A stretch of DNA of 56,282 bases from Acidobacteriota bacterium (GTDB taxonomy: Bacteria > Acidobacteriota > JAAYUB01): contig JAAYUB010000022.1 in the NCBI GenBank assembly GCA_012517875.1, positions 1 through 56,282 of the forward strand, given 5' to 3'. The notes under the pieces were generated by a model. That model did no database searches and was not told the origin of the DNA. It worked only from the letters and a program-made list of their open reading frames with translations. The position numbers were made by a program, and so were the translations under genes. Positions 43,078 through 52,226 of the stretch are shown one piece after another. How positions within the stretch are numbered: the first letter of the stretch is position 1; each line of letters starts with the position of its first letter.

Positions 43078-43455
43078 TTCCGGAGCGGCGGCGGCAAACG
43101 CTCCCGCGCCCGACGCGGGAGAGGAAAGTCCGGACTCCACAGGGCGGTGCGCCTCCTAACGGGAGGGAGGGGCGACCCTACGGAAAGTGCAACAGAGAGC
43201 AGACCGCCGATGGCCCGCGTGGCTCAGGCAAGGGTGAAACGGTGGGGTAAGAGCCCACCAGGTCCGGTGGCGACACCGGACGCTTGGCAAACCCCGCACG
43301 GAGCAAGGCCGAATAGGAAGGCGCTTGATGCCGGCCCGGCCGATGCCTTCGGGTAGGCCGCACGAGCGCCGGGGGAACCCGGCGCCCAGAGGAATGTTTG
43401 CCCCGCGTCTCCGCGGAGAGGCGGAACAGAATCCGGCTTACAAGCCGCTCCGGAA
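43078..43455 (+). ncRNA. rnpB: RNase P RNA, bacterial type A
   Basis: The catalytic RNA that trims tRNA 5' ends. The P4 core GAGGAAAGTCCGGACTCCACAG is seen as two overlapping parts at 43121-43142 and its partner ACAGAATCCGGCTTA at 43428-43442. P1 is TTCCGGAGCGGC (43078-43089) pairing with GCCGCTCCGGAA (43444-43455), followed by TTTTT. Other conserved pieces include CAACAGAGAGCAGACCGCCGATG (split in two) and AAGGGTGAAACGGTGGGGTAAGAG. Boundaries are from P1. Confidence 0.95.
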
Positions 43456-43517
43456 TTTTTCTGAAGTTGAATCTTCGATCCGTCTAATGTTCAAACCAAA
43501 TACAAGGAGATAGCATC

Positions 43518-43919
43518 ATGGGCGAACCTGGTTTCTGGATGGGCGATGACGCCAAGAACACCCCGATTCCCGCGGACCGCGTGATCAAGGCGGACCCGGT
43601 GAACCGGCTGCTGGCCGCGCTGATCGACTGGGTCATCACCACAGCGGGCATGATTCTGTGCATCCTGCCCGGCATCGCGTACGCCTTGTGCAAGGACGCG
43701 CTCTACGACGGCCGGAGTTTCGGCAAGAAGGTCATGGGCCTGCAGGTCATCAATGCCCAAACACTGACTCCATGCAAGCTGATGGAATCGGTCATCCGCA
43801 ACGTCTCCCTGATGATCCCGATTTTCGGCCTCATCGACGCCGTGATGGTCTTCGTCGATCCGGACGGCTACCGGTTCGGTGACAAGTGGGCCACCACGCG
43901 GGTCATCGAGAACAAGTAG
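43518..43919 (+). CDS. RDD family membrane protein
   Basis: A 133-residue protein with RDD landmarks: NRLLAALIDWVITT in the first helix (Arg and Asp), DGRSFGKKVMGLQVIN in the middle and VDPDGYRFGDKWATTRVI at the end. Two membrane segments are predicted (about 30-55 and 92-110). RDD proteins are of unknown or transport-related function. AAGGAG precedes the ATG. It is followed by a second RDD-like gene after 33 bases. Confidence 0.82.
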   Translation: MGEPGFWMGDDAKNTPIPADRVIKADPVNRLLAALIDWVITTAGMILCILPGIAYALCKDALYDGRSFGKKVMGLQVINAQTLTPCKLMESVIRNVSLMIPIFGLIDAVMVFVDPDGYRFGDKWATTRVIENK

Positions 43920-43952
43920 GCGTCCCCGAATCCTGCACAGGAGGCATTGACC

Positions 43953-44462
43953 ATGACAGATGCGGAACTCCAAAAAAACCGATTCATCGCCCTGGCCATC
44001 GACATCGGCGCGATTTTCACGCTGGTCATCGTGATTGTGATCGTGGGCATCATCGGCAACATCATCTCCTCCATTCTGGGCAGCCTGGTCCAGATCGCCG
44101 GAGCCGCCATCCTGTGCGGCTTCATCCTGCTGCGCGACTTCATCGTCAAGGGCAACAGCATCGGCAAGCACCTGATGAAGATCAAGGTGGTGACCATGGC
44201 CGGCGGCCCCATCGAATTGATGCACTCGGTCAAGCGCAATCTGGTCTACTCACTGACTTCGCTCATCTGGCTGCTGACCAGCATCATCACACTGATCCCC
44301 TTCCTGGGCTGCATCGCGGGCGTCATCCTATCCTTGCTGCAGTTTGTGGTGGGGCTGGCCGTGCTGGCGTTCGCCGTCTGGGAAGCGATTACCATCACCA
44401 AGTCGCCGGAGGGCCTGCGCTGGAGTGACACGTTCGCCGGAACACGGGTCGTCCGCCAGTAA
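43953..44462 (+). CDS. RDD-like membrane protein
   Basis: A 169-residue protein with three to four hydrophobic helices. It resembles its neighbour: RFIALAIDIGAIF at the start, RDFIVKGNSIGKHLMKIKVV in the middle and DTFAGTRVV at the end. This looks like tandem duplication and divergence of RDD-type genes. AGGAGG precedes the ATG at 43953. It ends ten bases before the yidD start. Confidence 0.78.
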   Translation: MTDAELQKNRFIALAIDIGAIFTLVIVIVIVGIIGNIISSILGSLVQIAGAAILCGFILLRDFIVKGNSIGKHLMKIKVVTMAGGPIELMHSVKRNLVYSLTSLIWLLTSIITLIPFLGCIAGVILSLLQFVVGLAVLAFAVWEAITITKSPEGLRWSDTFAGTRVVRQ

Positions 44463-44472
44463 GCGCCGTCCG

Positions 44473-44778
44473 GTGCTGAAACTGGTCGGACTGCTCTTCG
44501 CTCTCTTCTGCCTTGCGGTGATCGCCGACGGTCTCCGATCGCCGCAGGCGCAGATCACCAGCCGCATTCTGGCGGGGGGGATCCAGGTTTACCAGGACCG
44601 GATATCCCCTCTGCTCCATTTCAACCACCGTCTGCAGTTTTGCCGTTTCACGCCCACCTGCAGCGAGTATATGCGGCAGGCGCTCCTGAAATACGGGCTC
44701 TTTCCCGGCCTGGCCAAGGGCACCTGGCGCATCATGCGGTGCAATCCCTGGAATCCGGGCGGCATCGACCCCCCCTGA
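44473..44778 (+). CDS. yidD: YidD membrane insertion efficiency factor
   Basis: A 101-residue protein. After a hydrophobic N-terminus (about 2-20) comes the YidD core: YQDRISPLL, CRFTPTCSEYMRQALLKYG and RIMRCNPWNPGGIDP, including the three conserved cysteines. YidD assists YidC-dependent insertion of inner-membrane proteins. It is normally in the rnpA-yidC region; here rnpB, not rnpA, is nearby. GTG at 44473 is chosen as the start. Confidence 0.9.
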   Translation: MLKLVGLLFALFCLAVIADGLRSPQAQITSRILAGGIQVYQDRISPLLHFNHRLQFCRFTPTCSEYMRQALLKYGLFPGLAKGTWRIMRCNPWNPGGIDPP

Positions 44779-44810
44779 ATTCCTGCCGGGCCCGGCACCG
44801 GCCGTCTCTC

Positions 44811-47123
44811 TCATTTTATCGCTGAGTTGTTCCGGCGGGATTCTGATTGGCCGAACAGCCACGCCAGATCGGCGGGCCGGCCGGCATATAACCGCGAGTA
44901 GTAGTTCCAGTTCCGGTAGATCGCCTTCACATAGTTGCGCGACTGGGCCATGGGGATGAGTTCCACGATCTCCGGCAGGCCGCATTTGGTCTCGTAGCGG
45001 CGGTTGACGGCGCGGATGCGGCGAGGGCCGCCGTTGTAGGCGGCCAGGGCCAGAGCCATCTTCCGGTCGAAATACCGGTACTGCTTGACGAGATAGCGGC
45101 AGCCCAGCTGCAGGTTGAACTCGGGCGTCTTGAGCCGGGACACGAGCTCGGCCGGATCGCCCCGAAAGCCCGCTTCCTCGGCGGCGGTTGCGGGCAGGAG
45201 TTGCATCAACCCGATGGCGTCGGACACCGAGCGCGCATCCTCCAGAAAGGCCGACTCCTGCCGGATCAGCGCCAGGGCCAGGTACGGATCGACTCCGGTG
45301 TCAGCCAGCTCCCGCTTCAAAATCTCTTCGTACCGCACGGGAAAAAGCATGTGCCAGCATTCCGGCGACGCATCCTCCACGCGCAGTGTGTACAGCTCTG
45401 AGCAGGCCCGATGGGCGTGCCAGATCAGGTCGTAGGTGCGCCCGTCCTCGGCCGCGAGACCGGCCAAGAGGGCGTGCAGCCATGGGTCGCGGAGCGTGCG
45501 GTTGGCGGTGTCGAGGCGCTGCACCGCCGGTTTCCGGAGTCCCGCAGCGAGGGCTTCCAGCACGAAAAACCGGTCGGGCGGCGACAGCATCTCCAGCGGC
45601 TGATCCGGCTCGGCAGCCCGGATGGGCGTGTACTTCTCCCGGAGCATGCGGGACCAGCCCTCGGCCGCATGGGCCGCGTCCGGGTCGGTCGGCGGCGGAC
45701 CGCCCCATCCCTGCCGGACGAGTTCCGCATAGTACGAGAAAGGGAAGACCTCCAGCAACGCCCTGTGCGCGGCATCGGCTTCGGCGATCTGCTTCATCCG
45801 CCGGGCGCAGACACCGTGCCAGTACAATCCGGCCAGCGCGAATTCGCGGCCGTCGTCCAACTCGACGGCGCGACGGAACAGAGCATCGGCCCGCGCCCAT
45901 TTTCTATGGAGATACTCGATCCAGGCCAGCTTCCAACTGGCTTCGGCGACATCCGGGCGCCGCTGGGACAGGCGGGCGATCTCGCCGTAGAGCCGGCGCA
46001 CGTCGTCGGTCCGGCCCGCCACCTCGGCGTCGAAGGCCGCCGGCTGCAGCAGCCGGATGTGCTCGTCCGACCGGGGTGCGCTCTGTCGAATCAGGGCCAG
46101 GTTCCGCTTGTATTCGTCGGTCCGGCCGAGTTTTTTGCCGGCCACCGCCAGGGCGTATGCACGCGCCAGCCGGTCGTCGGCCGCGCGGGGCTGGAAGCGC
46201 CGCAACAGTTCCCGCGCCTGCCGGTACTGTCCCGTCTGGAGCGCAGCCTCGCCGGCGGTGCGCCAGAACGGATCAGCGGCGGCTGTCGGCGCCTGGTTCG
46301 GCAGGTACCCCGCCAGGCAGGCCCAGGCGGCCCGGCCGCTGCCCCTGGCCAGAAACCCGCGGGCGATGCGGACGGCTTCCGGCGCCGCCAGCAGGCCGGG
46401 GAGGGGATCGCTCCCCTCGGCCTGCTTCAGTTCACCCAGAGCGGCCAGAAAGACGGCAGGATCGGGATCGGCCACGCGCAGGGCGGCGCGCCAGTGCGCC
46501 TTCGCCGCCTCCAGGCGGCCTTCCGCCAGGTCCAGTCGTCCCAGGGTGAAAAGGTGCCAGTCGGCACGGATGCCGGGGATGACGGACGGATCGGCCATGG
46601 TGAGCCAGCGCCGGACCTCCACAAGCCGCCCGTTCAAACGGTGCGACTCCACCACCTGCGACAGCAGCCGGAAATCGAGTGCGCCTGCGCGTTCCGGCGC
46701 ACTCAGCATCGTGTCCACCCGCCCCGAGAGCTGCGGATGGTTCCGGACGATTTCCAGCGCCGTTTCGAGGGCCAGGTCGGCCAGCGCGGTGTGGCGGAAC
46801 ACCGCCGGATCGTCGAGACAGCTCAGAGCGGCTTCCGGTTGGTCATCGGCCAGCATTCGTCCCAGGATCAGCCCGGCCAATCCTTCGAGGCGTCGGTTAC
46901 CCTCGGTCCGGTAGATCTGGAGCTGCGCCTGCCACCGGGTGACCCGCTGCTCCGGCGGCAGCACGTCGATGACGGCCCGATCCCGGGCCAGTCGTGCCAG
47001 GTCCGGTTGCTGCGCATACGGATCCGGGTCGGCTAACCACGGACAGGGCGCCGGCGTCGCGGCCAGCACGGAGGCGCAGCATGACGCGATGAGGAACGTG
47101 GCGATTGATGACTTGAAGCGCAA
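44811..47123 (-). CDS. Soluble lytic murein transglycosylase (Slt70 type)
   Basis: A 770-residue exported protein with a signal peptide (1-22), a long all-helical TPR-like superhelical region (about 60-580), and a C-terminal SLT domain. The catalytic Glu is E623 in ALIRQESAF, followed by DAIGLMQLLPATA, LQLGCRYL and ALAAYNGGPRRI. It cleaves peptidoglycan, forming 1,6-anhydro muropeptides. The best start is TTG at 47123, because the signal peptide begins there; there is no ATG. Confidence 0.92.
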   Translation of the reverse strand: MRFKSSIATFLIASCCASVLAATPAPCPWLADPDPYAQQPDLARLARDRAVIDVLPPEQRVTRWQAQLQIYRTEGNRRLEGLAGLILGRMLADDQPEAALSCLDDPAVFRHTALADLALETALEIVRNHPQLSGRVDTMLSAPERAGALDFRLLSQVVESHRLNGRLVEVRRWLTMADPSVIPGIRADWHLFTLGRLDLAEGRLEAAKAHWRAALRVADPDPAVFLAALGELKQAEGSDPLPGLLAAPEAVRIARGFLARGSGRAAWACLAGYLPNQAPTAAADPFWRTAGEAALQTGQYRQARELLRRFQPRAADDRLARAYALAVAGKKLGRTDEYKRNLALIRQSAPRSDEHIRLLQPAAFDAEVAGRTDDVRRLYGEIARLSQRRPDVAEASWKLAWIEYLHRKWARADALFRRAVELDDGREFALAGLYWHGVCARRMKQIAEADAAHRALLEVFPFSYYAELVRQGWGGPPPTDPDAAHAAEGWSRMLREKYTPIRAAEPDQPLEMLSPPDRFFVLEALAAGLRKPAVQRLDTANRTLRDPWLHALLAGLAAEDGRTYDLIWHAHRACSELYTLRVEDASPECWHMLFPVRYEEILKRELADTGVDPYLALALIRQESAFLEDARSVSDAIGLMQLLPATAAEEAGFRGDPAELVSRLKTPEFNLQLGCRYLVKQYRYFDRKMALALAAYNGGPRRIRAVNRRYETKCGLPEIVELIPMAQSRNYVKAIYRNWNYYSRLYAGRPADLAWLFGQSESRRNNSAIK

Positions 47124-47135
47124 CGCTGAATGACG

Positions 47136-48926
47136 CTACTGATTGACCGGTCCGGGGTAACCCTTGCCCAATTTGGTCGAGTCGCCCTCCGCCAGGATGC
47201 GGACCAGTTCTTCATGGAAGTAATCGATTTTCAAGCCGAGACTGCGCGGCACCCGCTTGTCGAACATCTCCCGGCTGCGGTCGATGTCCTTCTGCAGCCG
47301 CCGGTACAAGTCTTTTTCGATCCGGCCCTCGGTCACCGAGTCCTCGTTGTAGAGCTTGATCTCCGAGACCAGCAGGCGGGCAAACCGGCGGGCGTCGTTG
47401 TACTGTTTTTCCTCGTCGGGCGTTGACCACGGCTGCGCGCTCACCGGGGGCGTCGCCGGAATTTGTGGCGGAGTGACAACGGGCGCCGGCGTTTCGAAGC
47501 GGGGGGCAGCCGGGGTTTCCTCCAGAATCAACTCTTCCAGCGGATGTTCCTCAAGAACAATCTCCTCCGGCTCCTCGGCTCTCGGGGCGGCCGGGCCCGG
47601 CGTCATCTCCATGGATGGCGCATACCCCATATCCACGGGCTCTTCCAGGACGATCTCCTCGGGCTCCGCCTCAAACAGGGTGGGGATGACCGGCGCCGCA
47701 GCAGCCTCATCCACCACAATCTCCTCTTCACCCATGCTCTCGATCTTCATGACCTGGTCGATGAGTGTCGGTTCCTGTCCGAACACCGGAGTTCCAGGCG
47801 CGGCTGGCGGTTCCTCGAGCCGGATCTCGTACTCATCTGGTCCGGCGGCGATCCCCGCCAGATCGAGTTCGACGGCCTGCTCCTCCGCCGGGAATTCCCG
47901 GGTGACGGCCGCCGACTTGTCGGGGGCTGCGGGAATGTCCGCCGGCATGACCCGATCGGCCGCGGGCACAGCAGCGGGCGACTCCCACGTGGCGCGGTAC
48001 GTTTCAGCGACAGGCTCCGCCGCCGGTTCCGCGAGAAGTTCCTCCGCCGGCTCTTCGATTAGTTCCTCCACGGCCCCGGCGGTCTGTGGTGTTTTGGCTG
48101 TGGGCGGCTCATCGATCGCCGCCGGCGCCGCCGCCGCGTAGATCTCCTCTTCCGGTTCCGCAGCGACGGGGCCCGCGCCCGGCAGTCCCAGGCCCAGGCT
48201 TTTGCGCATGGCCAAGTTTTCCAGCCAGATGGCGGTGGTGGTCATGATGGTATCACCCGCCTGGATGGCTTCTGCGTCACCGACCCGGCACCCGTCGCCG
48301 TCAACGAACAGAACGGCGGCAACCGACCCGAAGAGAACCAGCGGGAAGAGGTGGAACTTGGCGGGTTTTTCAAAACCGTCGATATCCAGGTAACGGGCTC
48401 CGGGGGGAATGGTCTCGCGGGTGAACGTCCGCCCGCCGGTTTCCGTCAGCAGGGGGCCGATGACGGCGTCCGCGCCGGCGGCCGCGGAGAACGCCTTCAA
48501 TCCGTCTTCAACAAATGCCGGCGGGTACCCCCGGCCCTCCCAGCCGGACACCTGTCCCTGACGGACCAGCAGGATGAACGCACGGTCGGCGATCCTGGCT
48601 GTGGCATCCAGCACGGCTTCGAGGATCTGCTTCTGCTCGATGCCGCGGGTGATGCGGGCGATATCCGTCATCAACCCGCTATGCCATCGTGCGGCCGCTT
48701 CTTGCTCGGCGCGCAGCGGGATGAGCGTCTCCCGGATGTAATCCGCGAGCTCATCGCCGGTGATATGCGGGGTGATGCCCGCCGTCTGCCTCTCCAACTC
48801 CTCCAGGGTACCTTGCGCCTTGGCCTGCACGCTCTTCAGGCGATTCTGAATCGACTCCGTGTAGGTGTTGAGCATTTCCTGAAAATAAAAGGAGAGCTTT
48901 CGTTCCGGGTCGAGGAGCTGGCTCAT
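47136..48926 (-). CDS. GAF-domain protein with acidic repeats and conserved C-terminal domain
   Basis: A 596-residue cytoplasmic protein. Residues 1-70 are predicted coiled coil. About 85-245 resembles a GAF domain (ITRGIEQKQILEAVLDATARIADRAF through PLVLFGSVAAVLFVDG). A long acidic, Pro/Ala-rich linker follows (about 255-500) with repeats of the EEIVLEEP type. The C-terminal 90 residues are a separate helical domain with ARRFARLLVSEIKLYNE and DLYRRLQKDIDRSREMFDKR, seen in other hypothetical proteins of Acidobacteria and Deltaproteobacteria. Function is unknown; regulation is likely. AGGAG precedes the ATG at 48926. Confidence 0.78.
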   Translation of the reverse strand: MSQLLDPERKLSFYFQEMLNTYTESIQNRLKSVQAKAQGTLEELERQTAGITPHITGDELADYIRETLIPLRAEQEAAARWHSGLMTDIARITRGIEQKQILEAVLDATARIADRAFILLVRQGQVSGWEGRGYPPAFVEDGLKAFSAAAGADAVIGPLLTETGGRTFTRETIPPGARYLDIDGFEKPAKFHLFPLVLFGSVAAVLFVDGDGCRVGDAEAIQAGDTIMTTTAIWLENLAMRKSLGLGLPGAGPVAAEPEEEIYAAAAPAAIDEPPTAKTPQTAGAVEELIEEPAEELLAEPAAEPVAETYRATWESPAAVPAADRVMPADIPAAPDKSAAVTREFPAEEQAVELDLAGIAAGPDEYEIRLEEPPAAPGTPVFGQEPTLIDQVMKIESMGEEEIVVDEAAAAPVIPTLFEAEPEEIVLEEPVDMGYAPSMEMTPGPAAPRAEEPEEIVLEEHPLEELILEETPAAPRFETPAPVVTPPQIPATPPVSAQPWSTPDEEKQYNDARRFARLLVSEIKLYNEDSVTEGRIEKDLYRRLQKDIDRSREMFDKRVPRSLGLKIDYFHEELVRILAEGDSTKLGKGYPGPVNQ

Positions 48927-49049
48927 CGTTTCATCTCCTATCTGTGCCAACGGTATGACAAATCGGTCTTACGCCATCATAACCAAGCAGGAAAAGCCTG
49001 TCAATAATATAGAATCAAGCAAAACCGCCTGATGATCCCCGCCGACAGC

Positions 49050-51122
49050 CTAGTGCGCCGTGCGCGCCGCCGCGCGGGCGGCACGCAGCAGCGGCTCGGC
49101 CGTCAGGTCATTCCCGACGGCGCCACGCATCCAGTACCGGGGTGTCAGCGCCCCCTGGCGGCACATGCGCTCCATTTCCGCCCCCAGCGGCTTCCCGACC
49201 AGCGCCGATTCCACCTGGAAGTGGATCAGGTGGCCCAGCGCATAATCGGCCAGGTAGAGCGGATGGTAGACCATGTGCTGGTACACGGCCAGGATCGGAC
49301 AATCCCTCACGCGGAACACCGGCGCGTAGTACTCATTCCACACGTCTTTGGCCAGACGGAGAACTTCGGCCTGAAAGTCGGCGGCATCCGCCTCCGGGTG
49401 CGCGTACAGCCAGCGCCAGGCCCGCATCTCCACCAGCGACACACCGGCGATCTCGTAGGTGATCCAGAAGGTGTCGAGGGCCTCCATCTGCCGTGACGAT
49501 GCGTCCGGCTCGCCCAGCCCGAGAACCTGGAGGTCGCGGGCCTGGAACACGTAGGCGAAACACTCGGTGAACGCATTATTGGGCACGCCACTCATGGCGT
49601 AGTGTTCCACGCCCTCCAGAGAGAGCACCTGTTCCACATTGTGCCCGAATTCGTGCATGGCGATGTTGAAGCCCTTGTAATTCATCCCCCCGGGCGCCAC
49701 GCGGGTGCGCAGATGAGCCTTGTCGCCGCGCATCGACGCGCCCATGGCGTGCCCGATGCCTCGGGACGCGTCCACGGCGACGTGATTGGCGATGAACGCG
49801 GCCCGGTCGGGCGCAAAACCCAGTCGCTGCAGGATGGCGGGCAGATCGGCCTGGAAAGCCGCCACGGTGGGATAGCGCGCCCGGACGATGCGGTCCAGTT
49901 CCGCTTCCGGCTTCGCGGGCCCGCTTCGGAAACCGCCGTACCAGATATCGAAAGGCCTCAGTTCGCGACCCAGCCGGCGGGCGACGAGGCGGCCGATGTC
50001 CTGAGCCACCGGATCCCGCAGCACGGCCAGGAGCAGTTGCTCCACCTCGGCCTCGGGAATCTGCCGGTCAAGGTTGAATTTGCGGTCGATGGCCGTGGGG
50101 CTGAGCGGCATGTGGGCGTCCAGCCGTCGGGACGCATGGTACAGGTTGAGCCACTGCTGATAGCGCCGAGCCCCTTCCTGCGCGATCTCCAATTCCTTGA
50201 GGTTGCCGTCCACCGTTTCGAAGAGGCGGTTGGCGGCCGGATCCCAGGCGTAGCGCGCATCGTCAATCACCGACTGGGGGATGCTCCCGTCCACGATCCG
50301 CTCCAGAACCTTCGCCAGAAGCTCCTGGCGGATCAGGCCGTCGGGTTCGGCATACTGCGCCCGGATCTCGTCGCGGAGGTTCCAGTGGGTGACCAGCTTG
50401 CGGTCCTGCGCGAAGGGCCGCCGGTTCCCGTCCTGCAACAGGTTGCCGATGTGGATGTTGTAGGTCGCCACGTAATTGCCGGCCTCTGCGTGCGCCCGGC
50501 TCGACAGCTGGCTGACCTCGGCGGGGACCCGGGCAATGAACCAGTCGCCCAGGCGGGCCATGGCCCACTCCTCGCGGCTCCAGGTCTCTCCCAGCCGGTT
50601 CTTCTCGTCCAGGGTGTAGAACGGGAAATTCAGCATGACCACCTGGGCGATCCGAAGGCCGAACAGATCGTCGGCGAGATGCGCGGCCGGGGCATACTGC
50701 TGAAACAGGTAATCGATCGCCAGCGGCTGTCCGAGATCCAGTTCCAGCGGCTCCGACAAGCTGCGGCGGATCTGGTGGAACCGCCCGTGGATCAGCTCCA
50801 TGTTGTCCTGGATCCGGGCGAAGGTCTGCCGGCGAAGCTGCGGATCACCGAGGAACTGCTCCCGGCAAAAGCGTTCAAACTCCGCTTCCGGGCCGTCAGC
50901 CGGCGCCCACAGGAAGGCCAGTTGGCGTACTCCCCGCTCTGCCCGCTCCCGGACGCCCGTACCCCATCGCTCCGCGAGAGCGTCCACCGTGCGGAGTCGG
51001 CATTCGGCGGATATGGCAGGCACCGCCGGCGCCTCAGTGGCCGCCGCCGCGAGGACATGCCCGGCAGCCGGCGCGATGGCCGATAGCGCGAAAAATCCCC
51101 AAACGGCGCATGTGAGTCTCAT
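49050..51122 (-). CDS. Exported HEXXH metallopeptidase (M3-like)
   Basis: A 690-residue protein with a signal peptide (about 1-26). The zinc motif is H490-E-F-G-H494 in IAMHEFGHNVEQ, with a later Glu ligand in NNAFTECFAYVF. The long helical body is like M3/M2-type thimet oligopeptidases. The best guess is a periplasmic oligopeptidase, but I do not recognise a specific family. AGGAGGG precedes the ATG. Confidence 0.8.
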   Translation of the reverse strand: MRLTCAVWGFFALSAIAPAAGHVLAAAATEAPAVPAISAECRLRTVDALAERWGTGVRERAERGVRQLAFLWAPADGPEAEFERFCREQFLGDPQLRRQTFARIQDNMELIHGRFHQIRRSLSEPLELDLGQPLAIDYLFQQYAPAAHLADDLFGLRIAQVVMLNFPFYTLDEKNRLGETWSREEWAMARLGDWFIARVPAEVSQLSSRAHAEAGNYVATYNIHIGNLLQDGNRRPFAQDRKLVTHWNLRDEIRAQYAEPDGLIRQELLAKVLERIVDGSIPQSVIDDARYAWDPAANRLFETVDGNLKELEIAQEGARRYQQWLNLYHASRRLDAHMPLSPTAIDRKFNLDRQIPEAEVEQLLLAVLRDPVAQDIGRLVARRLGRELRPFDIWYGGFRSGPAKPEAELDRIVRARYPTVAAFQADLPAILQRLGFAPDRAAFIANHVAVDASRGIGHAMGASMRGDKAHLRTRVAPGGMNYKGFNIAMHEFGHNVEQVLSLEGVEHYAMSGVPNNAFTECFAYVFQARDLQVLGLGEPDASSRQMEALDTFWITYEIAGVSLVEMRAWRWLYAHPEADAADFQAEVLRLAKDVWNEYYAPVFRVRDCPILAVYQHMVYHPLYLADYALGHLIHFQVESALVGKPLGAEMERMCRQGALTPRYWMRGAVGNDLTAEPLLRAARAAARTAH

Positions 51123-51136
51123 GATGAAGGTCCCTC

Positions 51137-52156
51137 CTACTCACAATCCAGGCTCTCCAGCAGGCAGAGCGTCACCCGGGTCACCCGGAAGATGTTCGCC
51201 ACGGAAACGTTGTCCGGGATGTCACGCGGGGTGTGCCAGTAGCTGTTCCAGGGGCCGTATTCGAAATCGATCAGGTCAATGACCGGGATGCCCAGTTCGC
51301 GGAAGGGAATGTGGTCGTCGATGATGGCGTTGGATTCGCCCGCGGCGATCTCGGGCCAGCCCAGCCGGCGGCAGCACACCGCCAACAGCGACCATAACTC
51401 GGGCGAGGAATACCGGTCCCGGGTCAGCGCCAAGTCGCGGTCGCCGATCATGTCCAGCAGGATCATGGCCCGCACGCTCTGCGCCTCGTCGCTCCGTCGG
51501 ATGTTGTCGGCGTGCTGGCGGCTGCCGTACAGGCCGTCCGTCTCGGTGATCGATTCGCCGACCGATTCCTCGCCGTCGAAGAAGAGAAAGCGATAGGTGG
51601 CCCGGGCATCGGCACGCGCCGCGATCACCCGGGCGATCTCCAGGACGGCGGCGGTGCTCGAGCCCGAATCGTTGGCCCCGATGAAGTGGACACCGGGCAG
51701 TTCCTTGGTGTCGATATGGGTCGCCACGATGAGGATCCGCCGGGGATCTCCGGCTTTTTCGCCGATCACGTTGGCCATCTCGATGACACCCCGCGGCGTC
51801 GCCGCCCGGAACGACTCCCGGCGGACGCCCAGGCCGGCGCCTGTCAGTTCCTCGGCGATCAGGCGCCGGCAGGCTTCCAGGCGCTCGGAGCCGGCCGGAC
51901 GCGGCGCCAGGCGGATCATGGCGGCGAAATCCCGCTCCAGCCGGTGCATCTCCGCGGCGGTCTGCCATTCGCCGCCGGCGGCCGGTGCGGCCGCTGCGGC
52001 GGTGGGGGCCGGTTCGTCCGCCGCCGATCCGCCCGACACCCGTTCGGGTCCGCACCCGCCGGCCGCCGCCATCGCGAGAGACAGCCAAAGGAGTCCGCCG
52101 ATGCGCAAGACACGGCCTGCGCTCCCCCCGGCTTGACTAACCTTGAACCCATTCAT
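51137..52156 (-). CDS. M28 peptidase / glutaminyl-peptide cyclotransferase-like lipoprotein
   Basis: A 339-residue protein with a lipoprotein signal: the hydrophobic stretch ends AAAGGC, making C35 the likely lipidated residue. M28 metal motifs are present: HID in VATHIDTKE, D in GANDSGSSTA, EE in FFDGEESVG, D in LLDMIGDRD and H in IDDHIPFRE. The final YWHTPRD resembles glutaminyl cyclases, which make N-terminal pyroglutamate, so either activity is possible. It ends 14 bases before the metallopeptidase start. Confidence 0.87.
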   Translation of the reverse strand: MNGFKVSQAGGSAGRVLRIGGLLWLSLAMAAAGGCGPERVSGGSAADEPAPTAAAAAPAAGGEWQTAAEMHRLERDFAAMIRLAPRPAGSERLEACRRLIAEELTGAGLGVRRESFRAATPRGVIEMANVIGEKAGDPRRILIVATHIDTKELPGVHFIGANDSGSSTAAVLEIARVIAARADARATYRFLFFDGEESVGESITETDGLYGSRQHADNIRRSDEAQSVRAMILLDMIGDRDLALTRDRYSSPELWSLLAVCCRRLGWPEIAAGESNAIIDDHIPFRELGIPVIDLIDFEYGPWNSYWHTPRDIPDNVSVANIFRVTRVTLCLLESLDCE

Positions 52157-52161
52157 ATAAT
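52135..52161 (+). promoter_or_regulatory. Possible promoter of the VWFA-grpE genes
   Basis: TTGACT (52135-52140) and TATAAT (52156-52161) are only 15 bases apart, shorter than usual, and overlap the 5' end of the divergent M28 gene. Confidence 0.4.
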
Positions 52162-52226
52162 GAGGACTCTTTTATTGCGCCACGTCTTGGTTTTTCATTT
52201 TGAATCATCTTCCGGCTCGAGGCAAC

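Noticed and set aside
44784-44797. TGCCGGGCCCGGCA palindrome between yidD and the transglycosylase gene
   Set aside because: No loop and no T-run on either side; GC-rich palindromes are expected by chance here.
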